64,000 nt of DNA from Solirubrobacteraceae bacterium (GCA_030447505.1 JAUJOT010000001.1:1-64000), one strand, 5' to 3'; positions 19,625 through 28,060 are shown, numbered from the stretch's first letter. Notes: generated by a model from the letters alone, not told the origin. Translations and numbers: made by a program.

Positions 19625-19811
19625 CACCGGCGTCGGAGGCGTCGCCGGAGTCATCGCCCGTGTCGGCGGCGTCGCCGGCGTCGCCCGAGTCATCAGCCGT
19701 ATCGCCCGTGTCGTCGGCGTCGTCGCCAGTCGCGACGGTCAAGCCGCCGAAGCGGTGCGTCTCGATCTCGTCATCGCTCAGCGTGGCGGAAGGATCATCT
19801 CGGTCGGTCAT
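19602..19811 (-). CDS. 69-aa Asp-triplet-repeat peptide, candidate modified-peptide precursor
   Basis: A small gene with a strong GAGGAG ribosome binding site 7 nt before ATG 19811. Residues 1-29 look like a leader (ATLSDDEIETHRFGGLTVAT). Residues 30-69 contain only Asp, Ala, Gly, Ser and Thr, with 18 Asp at a three-residue period (units such as DSG, DAG, DAA, DTG) that resets at DD pairs. There is no signal peptide and no Cys. It overlaps the JmjC oxygenase gene. I infer a precursor whose Asp, Ser or Thr side chains are hydroxylated, but a metal-binding or purely structural acidic peptide is also possible. No known family is recognised. Confidence 0.7.
   Translation of the reverse strand: MTDRDDPSATLSDDEIETHRFGGLTVATGDDADDTGDTADDSGDAGDAADTGDDSGDASDAGDDSGDDS
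19605..19724 (-). repeat. imperfect tandem repeat encoding Asp-x-x triplets
   Basis: About 120 bp coding residues 30-69 of the small peptide. GAC/GAT every 9 nt alternates with small-residue codons, and blocks restart at GATGACTCCGGCGA-like units of about 30 nt. Confidence 0.75.
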
Positions 19812-19843
19812 GACAGGCTCCTCGCGGTTGGGCTGCGCTCCGT

Positions 19844-20038
19844 CTACCCGATCGGGTACCGGACGTGCGCGAGCTTGTCGTGCGACGGGCGGTCGGTCAG
19901 GATCGGCGAGCCCGCGGCCGACCACAGCAGCAGCAGCAGGGTCGCGATGACCGCGATCGTCACGACAGACGCCGCGACCGCCAGCAGGATCGAGACGTCG
20001 CCTTGCCGCGCGCCGCGCGCCGCGCGCTGCGCAGGCAC
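19844..20038 (-). CDS. 64-aa single-pass membrane peptide
   Basis: It starts with GTG at 20038. An Arg-rich N terminus (RAARGARQGD) precedes one strong transmembrane segment (ILLAVAASVVTIAVIATLLL) and a 20-residue polar tail, predicting N-in/C-out topology. Third codon positions are almost all G or C, which supports real coding. It ends 32 nt before the Asp-repeat peptide start on the same strand, so it is likely the first gene of that operon. Possible roles are anchor, exporter accessory or immunity-type partner, but nothing in the sequence decides between them. Confidence 0.55.
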   Translation of the reverse strand: MPAQRAARGARQGDVSILLAVAASVVTIAVIATLLLLLWSAAGSPILTDRPSHDKLAHVRYPIG

Positions 20039-20168
20039 TTGAGCCGCACCCGATGAAGAGCGTCGGTTCGTCCAGACGACCGCGAGAACCGGCGGCCGGG
20101 AGGTCTTGCATCCGAGCGCCCCAGCAATGGCCTCGCCACCCGACCACCTGCCGGCTCAGGAGTTCTGA

Positions 20169-20927
20169 ATGTTGCCCCCACGTCCCTCCGCCGTCGCCGT
20201 CGCGACCTGTGCGGCCGCCTCGCTCGCCGGCCCGTCGGGCGCCGCCGACGAGTCGGCATCGGTACAGGCGGCGGCCCAACTGGCGCGTCATGCCGCACTC
20301 GACTCGCGCGCGGCGCTGAGCGCGGGCCGCTCGCGGCGCGCGCAGCAGCTGCTGGCGCGTGCGAACCGCCGTCTCGCCTACTCGTATGCCCTGACGGCTC
20401 GGCTGCTGACCGATCACGTGCCGGCGTGCACGACAGCGGCTGCGATCTTCATCCAGGCGGCATCCGAGGTCGCGCACGACAGCGCGGCGCTGGCGAGTCG
20501 CACCGACGGCCGGCTGCAGGCGCTCGCCTCGACGGCGCTGCAGCGGACATCTCGCCTGCAGGAGGACGTCGCCCTGGAGCTCAGCACCGCCCGCTCGGCC
20601 GGGTCGATCGAGGATCTGATCGAGGCGCTCGCGGCGGCATTGCGCGCGCAGGACGCGCTGCTCAGGACGCTCGACGGCGCCGTCGGGCAGGACAGCATCT
20701 CGCGCCGTCACCAGCGCGCGCTGAAGGCGGCCGCGACGCGCGCGAACGCAGCCCGCGACGAGCTGCGCGCCGCCCTGGCCGCCGCGCGCGACGCGGTGCA
20801 GCACGCCCCGCCCGCACGCCCGATCGGCGACGACCCCGCTGTCGACGAGATCGACCAGCCGGCCGCCCACCCGCAGCAGCGCTCGGCGAGCGACGCCGGG
20901 CGCAACGAACGATCCGACCTGTCCTGA
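20169..20927 (+). CDS. secreted helical protein of unknown function
   Basis: A 252-residue protein with an N-terminal hydrophobic stretch ending at PSGAADE, a probable signal peptide, followed by an Ala/Arg/Leu-rich, almost wholly helical body with coiled-coil character (QAAAQLARHAALDSRAA, RTSRLQEDVALELS). Two cysteines are present, one in the signal region and one in VPACTTA. I do not recognise a family. A decayed second copy lies at 26046-26275. The hydrolase gene follows after 27 nt, suggesting joint expression. The 130 nt upstream is shared with the divergent peptide operon. Confidence 0.65.
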   Translation: MLPPRPSAVAVATCAAASLAGPSGAADESASVQAAAQLARHAALDSRAALSAGRSRRAQQLLARANRRLAYSYALTARLLTDHVPACTTAAAIFIQAASEVAHDSAALASRTDGRLQALASTALQRTSRLQEDVALELSTARSAGSIEDLIEALAAALRAQDALLRTLDGAVGQDSISRRHQRALKAAATRANAARDELRAALAAARDAVQHAPPARPIGDDPAVDEIDQPAAHPQQRSASDAGRNERSDLS

Positions 20928-20954
20928 CCCTTCCTGACGTGACTGGAGCATCCC

Positions 20955-22697
20955 ATGACCGCGCTGCGAACGATTCTGCTCTGCCTCGCCCTGATGATCC
21001 TGCTGGTGCCGGCTGCTCATGCGCGCCCGGCGCCCGAGACGGTCGTGCAAGACGACGCCCTGTTCCTGCACGGCAGCGAAGACGAGATCGAGACCGGCCT
21101 GCGCCAGGCGCGCGATATCGGGATCCGCCGTGTGCGATTGACCGCCGGCTGGTCTGTGATCGCCCCAGCGCCGGCGCTCGACACCGTGCCCGAGGGCGAC
21201 CTCGCCGATCCCGCCGCCTATCCGCGTGACCATTGGAGGAACCTCGACCGCGCTGTGCGCATGACCGTCGAGGCGGGGATGAAGCCGATGATCGACATCG
21301 CCTTCTGGGCACCACGCTGGGCGATCAACGGGCAGGCCGGCGAGACGACGCGCCTGCGCACGAACATCGACGCCGGCCAGTACGCCCGCTTCGCCGAGGC
21401 GGTCGCACGCCGCTACGGCGGGGGCTACGTGCCCTCCAGGTCGCTGGCGTCAGCCGTCGCGGCCGCGACGCAGCCGCGTCCCGACGCGAACCTCCTCGAG
21501 AGCCTGTTCGGTCACAGGAAGCCGCAGCCGCCGATCGCCGTGCCGGCGATCGGGCAGGAGGCAGCGTTGCCCGCCGTCGATCTGTTCACGATCTGGAACG
21601 AGCCCAACCATTCGGGCTTTCTGCAGCCGCAGTGGCGGCGCGAGGGCGGTCGCTACGTTCCTCAGTCGCCGCACCTCTATCGCGAGATGGTGTACGCCGC
21701 CTACCCGGCCATCAAGCGTGGCGCGCCGGACAGCCGCGTGCTGATCGGCGGAACGGCGTCGATGGGCTCCAGTACGCCGGGCCGAAGCGGCGTCCCCCCG
21801 CTGCTGTTCCTGCGCGCATTCGCCTGCGTCGACAAGCGCCTGCGCCCTGTCCGCAGCGGCCCGTGCGCGAAGTTCGAGCGGATCCCCGGAGATGGCTGGT
21901 CGCATCACCCGTACTCGCTGCGAACGCTGCCCGACGCGCTGCCCCGGGACACCGACAAGCTGCCGGTCGCCGCTACCCCACGACTGATGAGGACGTTGCG
22001 GCGACTCGTCGCCGGCGGACAGATCGCAGCCGCCAATGCAACCGTGTACATGACCGAGTACGGCTACGAGACCAACCCGCCTGACCCCCAGGCCGTCTTC
22101 TCGCCGCAGCAGCAGGGCCGGCTGCTGGCATGGGCGGAGTACCTCGCGACGCGCGATCCCGGAGTCGTCATGTGGCCGCAGTTCCAGCTGCGCGATCGCC
22201 CCGGCGATCCGGCTGGACCGCGGATGCGTCCCTATGGCGACTGGCAAACCGGTCTGCTGAACGCCGACGGCACACCCAAGCCCGCCTACCACGAGTACCG
22301 CACACCCGCCTTCGCGTCCTGCCGGCGCAGCGGCAAGCGCCGCTGGATCGAGGTCTGGGGACGCGTGCGGGGCGCCGAGCAGGGCACGAGTGCGCAGCTT
22401 CAGGTCCGCAGCCGCGGCGCCGTCAGCGCCGCAGCCGCGCGCGGCTGGCGCACGGTCCTCAGCGACAACCGCCCGCGTCTTGGGCGAGCGCGAGCAGCGC
22501 AGGCCCAACAGCCCTCGCCCGGCGTCGCGATCACGCGCTTCATACCCTGGCGCCGCGGCCTCGAGGTGCGACTGCAATGGGACGCTGAGGGTGCGCAGGG
22601 ATCAACCGGCGCTCCGCTCGTCGCGACCGCCTGCCCGGCAGTCAAGCGCACCGGCTCCGCCGCTGCATCCCGCGTTGCCCGAGCGCGCCGCCGATGA
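20955..22697 (+). CDS. secreted clan GH-A glycoside hydrolase-like protein
   Basis: A 580-residue protein with a clear signal peptide (TILLCLALMILLVPAAHA). A TIM-barrel-type domain follows in which IWNEPNHSGF gives the acid/base candidate Glu216 and YMTEYGYETNPP gives the nucleophile candidate Glu368. This Asn-Glu-Pro and TE pairing is typical of clan GH-A families such as GH5 and GH39. The C-terminal 120 residues look like a separate beta domain (RRWIEVWGRVRGAEQG). The substrate is probably an exopolysaccharide or plant-type glycan but cannot be named. GGAG lies upstream of ATG 20955. Confidence 0.8.
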   Translation: MTALRTILLCLALMILLVPAAHARPAPETVVQDDALFLHGSEDEIETGLRQARDIGIRRVRLTAGWSVIAPAPALDTVPEGDLADPAAYPRDHWRNLDRAVRMTVEAGMKPMIDIAFWAPRWAINGQAGETTRLRTNIDAGQYARFAEAVARRYGGGYVPSRSLASAVAAATQPRPDANLLESLFGHRKPQPPIAVPAIGQEAALPAVDLFTIWNEPNHSGFLQPQWRREGGRYVPQSPHLYREMVYAAYPAIKRGAPDSRVLIGGTASMGSSTPGRSGVPPLLFLRAFACVDKRLRPVRSGPCAKFERIPGDGWSHHPYSLRTLPDALPRDTDKLPVAATPRLMRTLRRLVAGGQIAAANATVYMTEYGYETNPPDPQAVFSPQQQGRLLAWAEYLATRDPGVVMWPQFQLRDRPGDPAGPRMRPYGDWQTGLLNADGTPKPAYHEYRTPAFASCRRSGKRRWIEVWGRVRGAEQGTSAQLQVRSRGAVSAAAARGWRTVLSDNRPRLGRARAAQAQQPSPGVAITRFIPWRRGLEVRLQWDAEGAQGSTGAPLVATACPAVKRTGSAAASRVARARRR

Positions 22698-22957
22698 CGC
22701 ACCGAAAGCGCGCTTCACGACGCCTTCGCACATAAAGGCTGGCGTATAACCTGCAACCAGCCCCACTTCACGCTTCACGCAACAAGCGTGCGCGACAGTC
22801 GATGCAGTGCGGCCGGGCGGCCACGCGGCGGGGCGAATGCGCTGTCGTGGCGGTCGGTCGTCATCCGCTTGCAGACGACGAGCCTGACGTATGGACGCGC
22901 GCTGGAACTGGCGCCTCCGCGCTCAAGCTTTGCACTCCTCGTTCCGATGCGGATGCT

Positions 22958-24304
22958 ATGAACAGACGACTTTCAGGTACTCGAGAAGGGCGTGGTCTCG
23001 GAGACGAGCCTCGTCCGGGTGGTCGCGGGCGTGATTCCGACGAGGTCGATCAGGCGCGCGAACACGGTGATGCGCGACCGTACCCCTTGCCGCTGGACGA
23101 CGAGGCGGACTTCGCCGAGTTCGTCAGCTGCCTCGGCGACGAGTTGCACAGCGACGGCGACCTGGGGGTCACGCAAGGCGACGAGCGTCACTCGACGAGC
23201 CTTCAGACAGGTGCGCGACCAACGGACTCGGTGGCGCTGGCGTCCGGGCGCATCCTCGTCGTCGACGGCGACATCTCGGTGCGCCGCCGACTGGCGTCGA
23301 TCCTCGCCGACGGCGGCTTTGACGTCCGCGACGTCGGCAGCGCAGGCGAAGCGCGCCACGTGCTTGCACACGACACGATCGCGCTGCTGCTCAGCGAGGT
23401 CTGCATGGCAGGCGAAACCGGGCTTGATCTGCTTCGCTTCGCCGCCTGGAAGCATCCCGAGACCGCGACGCTGCTGATCAGCGCGCGCGAGGACGCCGGT
23501 ATCACGCAGGCCGCGATCGATGTCGGAGCCTGCGCGTACCTCAGCAAGCCCGTGAGCCGCTCGGCTGTCCTGGTCGCGGTGGTCAACGCGTTGCGCCGGC
23601 GCGACACGCAGGCACGAGAGCAAGCCGCGCGCGAGAACCTCGAGCGCAGCGTCGCGCTGCACGCGCACGCCCTATCCGATGCGCGCCAGCGCGTCGAGGG
23701 GGCGGCTCGACACAGTCGCGTGCTGCAGGCAGAGATGATCCACCGCTGGGCGCAGGCCGCGGAATATCGCGATCCCGGTATCCGCGGGCATCTCAAGCGC
23801 ATGAGCCACTACTGCGGGGTGCTGGGCCACAAGCTCGGGCTGCACTCGAAATCGTTTGAGCTCGCCAGCGTGCTACACGACGTCGGCAAGCTGACGATCC
23901 CCGACAGGATCCTGCTCAAGCCCGGACCGCTCACCGGCGACGAGCGTCTCGCGATCGAGACTCACGCCGAGCTCGGATACGAGATGCTGCGAGGCTCGTC
24001 GAGCAGCTTGCTCGAGCTCGCCGCGTTGATCGCCCGCACCCACCACGAGAAATTCGACGGGACGGGATATCCGCGCGGTCTGTCGGGCACGGATATTCCC
24101 CTGGAGGGAAGGATCGCGGCGGTCGCCGATATCTTCGACGCGCTGACATGCGACCGTGTCTATCGCCGGGCGTGGTCGTTGGAAGCGACGGTCGCATGGA
24201 TCAAACGCCAGCGCGGAAGGCATTTCGACCCGGTCGTGGTCGACGCGCTCCTATCGTCGGTCGACGAGATCCTCGCGATCGACGCTGCGCAGACGAGCGC
24301 GTAA
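22958..24304 (+). CDS. degenerate receiver + HD-GYP domain protein
   Basis: A 448-residue protein from ATG 22958; GTG 23231 is an alternative that removes a weakly conserved N-terminal 90 residues. The receiver domain (RILVVDGDISVRR) keeps the lysine in YLSKPV but has Glu147 in LLLSEVCMAGETG where the phosphorylated Asp belongs, and Gly in the acidic DD pair. It is therefore probably not phosphorylated. A coiled linker leads to an HD-GYP domain with intact VLHDVGKL, THHEKFDGTGYPRG and metal-site residues. HD-GYP domains hydrolyse c-di-GMP in the cytosol. The 260-nt region upstream shows no gene. Confidence 0.85.
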   Translation: MNRRLSGTREGRGLGDEPRPGGRGRDSDEVDQAREHGDARPYPLPLDDEADFAEFVSCLGDELHSDGDLGVTQGDERHSTSLQTGARPTDSVALASGRILVVDGDISVRRRLASILADGGFDVRDVGSAGEARHVLAHDTIALLLSEVCMAGETGLDLLRFAAWKHPETATLLISAREDAGITQAAIDVGACAYLSKPVSRSAVLVAVVNALRRRDTQAREQAARENLERSVALHAHALSDARQRVEGAARHSRVLQAEMIHRWAQAAEYRDPGIRGHLKRMSHYCGVLGHKLGLHSKSFELASVLHDVGKLTIPDRILLKPGPLTGDERLAIETHAELGYEMLRGSSSSLLELAALIARTHHEKFDGTGYPRGLSGTDIPLEGRIAAVADIFDALTCDRVYRRAWSLEATVAWIKRQRGRHFDPVVVDALLSSVDEILAIDAAQTSA

Positions 24305-24380
24305 TGCACCTCATCGCTCTTGTGTCCACGAGCGCCTGCGCGGAGGTCGTGTCGCGGCGGGGGGCGCCGAAGGGGTTTCC

Positions 24381-26039
24381 GTGCGCACTGAACACGTCGT
24401 GAAGGGAGCATCGGCCCGCGCCGCCCTCACGCGTGTGCGCGCTGTGCTGCCAGACGGTGGCGCCCTGCCCGTGCAGGAGTGGCAGCGCCGCCATCGAGCG
24501 CTCGTCTGGTTTCTCTGGGTCAACCTCGCCGTCGTGTTGAGCGGCAGCCTCGCGCTCGGGCAGTTCGACGCCGTCCACACGACCGAGCACACATTGGCGA
24601 TCGCCCCGCTGGCCCTGCTGGCATCGGTCTCGCGCCTCGATCGGAAGCTGCGCTCGGTCGCAGTCGTGCTTGGCCTGATGACGGCTGCCGCGGTCTTCGT
24701 CCACATGTCGGGCGGCGTGTTGGAGACGCACTTCTATTTCTTCGTGCTCGTCGTACTGCTGACGCTGTACGAGGACTGGGTCGTGTTCCTCGGCGCCGTC
24801 GGATACGTGCTTCTGCACCACGGCATCATCGGAACGCTCGACCCCGCGGCGGTCTACAACAACCCGGAACAGTGGGCGGCGCCGTGGAAGTGGGCGGCGA
24901 TCCACGCCGTCTACATCGCCGGCGCCGGGACCGCCGGAATCGTCGCGTGGAGCCTCAACGAGAAGCTGCGCGCTCGCATGCGCGCGGCGCAGCTCGAACT
25001 GACCGCGCTCTCGCAGACCGACAGCCTCACCGGCCTGGGCAACCGCCGCAAGCTGATCGCCGATCTCGAGCTCGCGCTCGAGGGCCCCGCTGCGACCGTC
25101 CTCGTGCTGCTCGACCTCGACGGCTTCAAGGCCTACAACGACACGTTCGGGCACGGCGCCGGCGACGCCCTGCTCAGCCGGCTCGGGCAGCGACTCGCGG
25201 CGCGCCTCGGCCCGCATGGCAAGGCCTACCGGCCGGGCGGCGACGAGTTCTGCGTCCTCGCGCCGGTATCGAGTGACACCGTCGCGTCGCTCGAGGCGCT
25301 CGCCGTCGACGCGCTCTGCGACCGGTCCGCGGTCTTCGCCGTCAGCGCGTCAAGCGGCGTCGTGCTGCTCGGCGACGAAACGCGGGACGCGTCAAGCGCA
25401 CTGCGTCTGGCCGATCAGCGCATGTACGCGCAGAAGACCGCGGGGCGAACGGGCGCGGACGGACAGGCCAAGGACGTGCTGCTGGCCACGATGACCGCGC
25501 GCTCACCGGACCTCGGACGGCACACGAGCGGGGTCGCCGACCTCAGCGCTGCCGTCGCCCGCAATCTCGATCTGCCCGAAGACGAGCTCATCGCCGTCCG
25601 TCACGCCGCCGACCTGCACGACATCGGCAAGCTGGCGATCCCCGATGCGATCCTCGACAAGGCGGGACCGCTGAGTCCCGAGGAGTGGGCGTTCATGCAC
25701 CAGCACATGATCGTCGGCCAGCGCATCGTCAGCGCGGCGCCCGCCCTCGTCCGCGCCGGCGAGCTGATCCGCTCCAGCCACGAACGCTTCGACGGAAGCG
25801 GCTATCCCGATCGCCTCGTCGGCGACGAGATCCCGATCGGTGCACGGATCATCGCGGTCTGCGACGCCTACGAGGCGATGATCTCCGACCGGCCCTACCG
25901 CGCCGCGCGCTCTCACCACGAAGCGCTCGACGAGCTACGCCAGTGCGCCGGCACGCAGTTCGACCCCGACATCGTCGCCGCCTTCGACGCGACGATTGCC
26001 GCTGACGCGAGCGTCGCCGGCAGCAAACACGCGGCCTGA
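24381..26039 (+). CDS. membrane GGDEF + HD-GYP c-di-GMP enzyme
   Basis: A 552-residue protein. Residues 38-190 contain about five transmembrane helices with a conserved-looking MSGGVLETHFYFFVL / LYEDW / LLHHG pattern seen in membrane sensor regions. A GGDEF domain follows with DSLTGLGNRR, LDLDGFKAYNDTFGH and the intact signature GGDEF at 286-290, without a visible I-site RxxD. An HD-GYP domain with LHDIGKL (His413, Asp414) and SSHERFDGSGYP ends the protein. It could both make and break c-di-GMP. GTG 24381 is preceded by GAAGGGG at a good distance; GTG 24399 is an alternative. Confidence 0.85.
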   Translation: MRTEHVVKGASARAALTRVRAVLPDGGALPVQEWQRRHRALVWFLWVNLAVVLSGSLALGQFDAVHTTEHTLAIAPLALLASVSRLDRKLRSVAVVLGLMTAAAVFVHMSGGVLETHFYFFVLVVLLTLYEDWVVFLGAVGYVLLHHGIIGTLDPAAVYNNPEQWAAPWKWAAIHAVYIAGAGTAGIVAWSLNEKLRARMRAAQLELTALSQTDSLTGLGNRRKLIADLELALEGPAATVLVLLDLDGFKAYNDTFGHGAGDALLSRLGQRLAARLGPHGKAYRPGGDEFCVLAPVSSDTVASLEALAVDALCDRSAVFAVSASSGVVLLGDETRDASSALRLADQRMYAQKTAGRTGADGQAKDVLLATMTARSPDLGRHTSGVADLSAAVARNLDLPEDELIAVRHAADLHDIGKLAIPDAILDKAGPLSPEEWAFMHQHMIVGQRIVSAAPALVRAGELIRSSHERFDGSGYPDRLVGDEIPIGARIIAVCDAYEAMISDRPYRAARSHHEALDELRQCAGTQFDPDIVAAFDATIAADASVAGSKHAA

Positions 26040-26045
26040 CGGCGG

Positions 26046-26275
26046 CGCGCCGCCGCCGATGTCGCCTGCCACAGCGCCGACCTGACCCGGAGCGCCGACC
26101 GACGGCTGCAGGTGCGCGCGGCGCGCACGCTGCAGCGGGCGGCGCAGTTCCAGGAGGACGTGGCCTTCGAGCTCAGCGGGCCGCGTCGCCGCCGTGCGCT
26201 GGCAGTCACCGCCACGCGCGCGGGTGCAGCACGCGATCATCCCGCTGGCGCCCTTGCCGCGGCCTCACCCTGCGC
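26046..26275 (+). pseudogene. decayed second copy of the 20169-20927 helical protein
   Basis: The frame reads HSADLTRSADRRLQ, then TLQRAAQFQEDVAFELS, then RRRRALAVTATRAGAARD. Each segment aligns with the intact protein (DSAALASRTDGRLQ, ALQRTSRLQEDVALELS, RHQRALKAAATRANAARD). About 50 residues between the last two blocks are missing, as are the N terminus and the signal peptide. The rest of the 380-nt gap up to 26420 shows no gene. Confidence 0.7.
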
Positions 26276-26419
26276 GCGCAACAGCGCCCGCTGCTTTCAG
26301 GGTAATGGCGCTGAGACGTACGTGAGCTTCGGCGATGGTTAGACCGAATTCGCCTAAACGAATCAACGTTCTTGTGGGCTGGCGCTCAAGCGTGACTACC
26401 AGCTGCCGACTACAGCAGT

Positions 26420-27805
26420 ATGAGCCCGACAGCCACCGCACCTGATGACGTTCAAGTCCTGCGCGCCATGGTGCCGGTGCGCATGCGCACCGCTCGGATC
26501 GACGCCGACGAGCTGACACGGCCGACCGCGCTGCACAGTCGCACCGACGAACAGCTCTCCCAGCTCGGCAGCGCCGGGATCGAGGAGCTCTTCCGGCGTC
26601 ATCAGCCGGCGCTCTATCGCTTCTGCCTCGGCATCACGACCCACTCCGAGGAGGCCGCCGACGCAATGCAGGCCGTGTGGGAGCGCGCGCTCCTCACGTT
26701 CTCCGGCGACAAGGTCGTGCTGAAGGTGCGGCCATGGCTGTACACCGTGGCGCGCAACGAGTGCATCGACAGGATCCGCGGACGCCGCACCGACAGCATG
26801 GTCGACGTGACGGACGTCGATCTTCCGGCCGGCCTGACCCCCGAGGAGCAGCTCGAGAGCCACAGCGAGGTCGAGGCGTTGCTCGGCGATCTCGCGATGC
26901 TCTCCGAGCGCCAGCGGTCCGCGCTCGTCCTGCGCGAGTTCGCCGGCTATGACGGCGACGAGCTCGCCGACGCGCTATCGACGTCGCGATCGCGCGCACT
27001 CGGACTCGTGGCCGACGCGCGCCGGAGCCTGATCGACCGGCGCAGCGGTCGCGCGCTGGCGTGTTCTGCCGTGCAGCACGACCTCGGCCGCATGCGCCGG
27101 CGCTCCAACGGCGTCCAGGCCCACCTCGACAGCTGCGCGGACTGCCGCTGCTTCGAGCACCGTCGCCGTGGACGCTCGCTCAGCTCGCTCGCGATCGTCC
27201 CACTGCTGCTGACGCGCTCACTGGCCGAGCGCCTGTCCGCCGTGCTCGGCCTACCGACCGCAGGCGTCGCGAAGGCGGCCGTGGCGGGCGTGCTCGTGAC
27301 CGGCTCGGTCGGGCTCGTCGGACCGAGGCTCGATCATGACCCGCGGCCGGCCGGCGCCGCGCCGCGAGCGATGACCGCACAGATCGCCGACGCAGCCGCC
27401 GCGCCCGCCAGCGGCGCGGCGCGGAGCGCACGCGCCGGGCGGCGCGCGACGACGCCCCGTGACGCTGGTTCCTCGCGGTCGTCCCGCCGCCCGCGGATCG
27501 CCGTTCCCGAGCGGGCGCCCGCAACACCATCACGCGGGCCGTCGGTGGCGCCGGTGGCCGACGCTTCTCCCGGCGTCTCGGCGCCGACGTCGCAGCCCAC
27601 GCTCGGCGCCGCGGTGCGCAAGGTGACCGCGACGACCGACCGCACCCTCGCCACAGTGCAGGGCGTCGCGACCGCCGTCGACACGATCGTCGTCACGCCG
27701 GTGATCGCGACCGCCGACTCGACAGCCGACCGGACGCTCGCCGCCGCGCAACCGGTCGAGACAGCCGTCGACACGGCAGTGGCGGCCCTGCCGACGCCGC
27801 GCTGA
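26420..27805 (+). CDS. ECF sigma factor fused to a zinc anti-sigma-like motif and membrane segment
   Basis: A 461-residue protein. Region 2 (IEELFRRHQPALYRFCLGIT to TVARNECIDRIRGRR, about 53-122) and region 4 (LSERQRSALVLREFAGYDGDELADAL, about 161-186) are those of an ECF RNA polymerase sigma factor. Residues 235-242 (HLDSCADC) form the H-x3-C-x2-C motif of zinc anti-sigma domains. A hydrophobic segment follows at about 282-300, then 160 residues of Ala/Thr/Pro-rich, probably extracytoplasmic sequence. This suggests a sigma factor tethered and inhibited in cis and released by proteolysis. It sits within a c-di-GMP gene block. Confidence 0.85.
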   Translation: MSPTATAPDDVQVLRAMVPVRMRTARIDADELTRPTALHSRTDEQLSQLGSAGIEELFRRHQPALYRFCLGITTHSEEAADAMQAVWERALLTFSGDKVVLKVRPWLYTVARNECIDRIRGRRTDSMVDVTDVDLPAGLTPEEQLESHSEVEALLGDLAMLSERQRSALVLREFAGYDGDELADALSTSRSRALGLVADARRSLIDRRSGRALACSAVQHDLGRMRRRSNGVQAHLDSCADCRCFEHRRRGRSLSSLAIVPLLLTRSLAERLSAVLGLPTAGVAKAAVAGVLVTGSVGLVGPRLDHDPRPAGAAPRAMTAQIADAAAAPASGAARSARAGRRATTPRDAGSSRSSRRPRIAVPERAPATPSRGPSVAPVADASPGVSAPTSQPTLGAAVRKVTATTDRTLATVQGVATAVDTIVVTPVIATADSTADRTLAAAQPVETAVDTAVAALPTPR

Positions 27806-28060
27806 CCCCCGGCGTACGGCATCGCCTCGACGCCAACAATCGCCCGCTCGCCTCGCACCGTTTCACCAGCGAGTGCAGATGTCGCCACGCGATGACGCTC
27901 GAGCGGCGGACACGAAAACTGCACGACGTTCGACAGATTTGAGGGCGAAAGCTGAACAGTGCAGCCTGCTGTGGTCCAGACCTCGACGAGCGACGGTGAT
28001 TCGCGCCATCCTAGTGTCGCCATCGCTCTCCATAATGCTATCTGCGAACGGGACGTCGTC

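Noticed and set aside
19605-19724. Repeat array considered as a CRISPR-like or minisatellite element
   Set aside because: The units are short, degenerate and in a coding frame with a good ribosome binding site; there are no spacers.
16403-19811. Treating the methyltransferase and membrane protein (16403-18267) as further enzymes of the Asp-repeat peptide operon
   Set aside because: The membrane-protein gene has its own -10 box and a 100-nt gap from the oxygenase, and the methyltransferase was coupled to a GH57 gene. Membership is possible but not supported.
26350-26375. Short inverted repeat ATTCG/CGAAT before the ECF sigma gene as an operator
   Set aside because: Five-base arms around a six-base gap are too weak to separate from chance without comparison to relatives.
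27806-28060. Possible c-di-GMP riboswitch before the HD-GYP response regulator
   Set aside because: The conserved blocks of GEMM-type switches are not visible; only an A/T-richer promoter-like stretch is seen.
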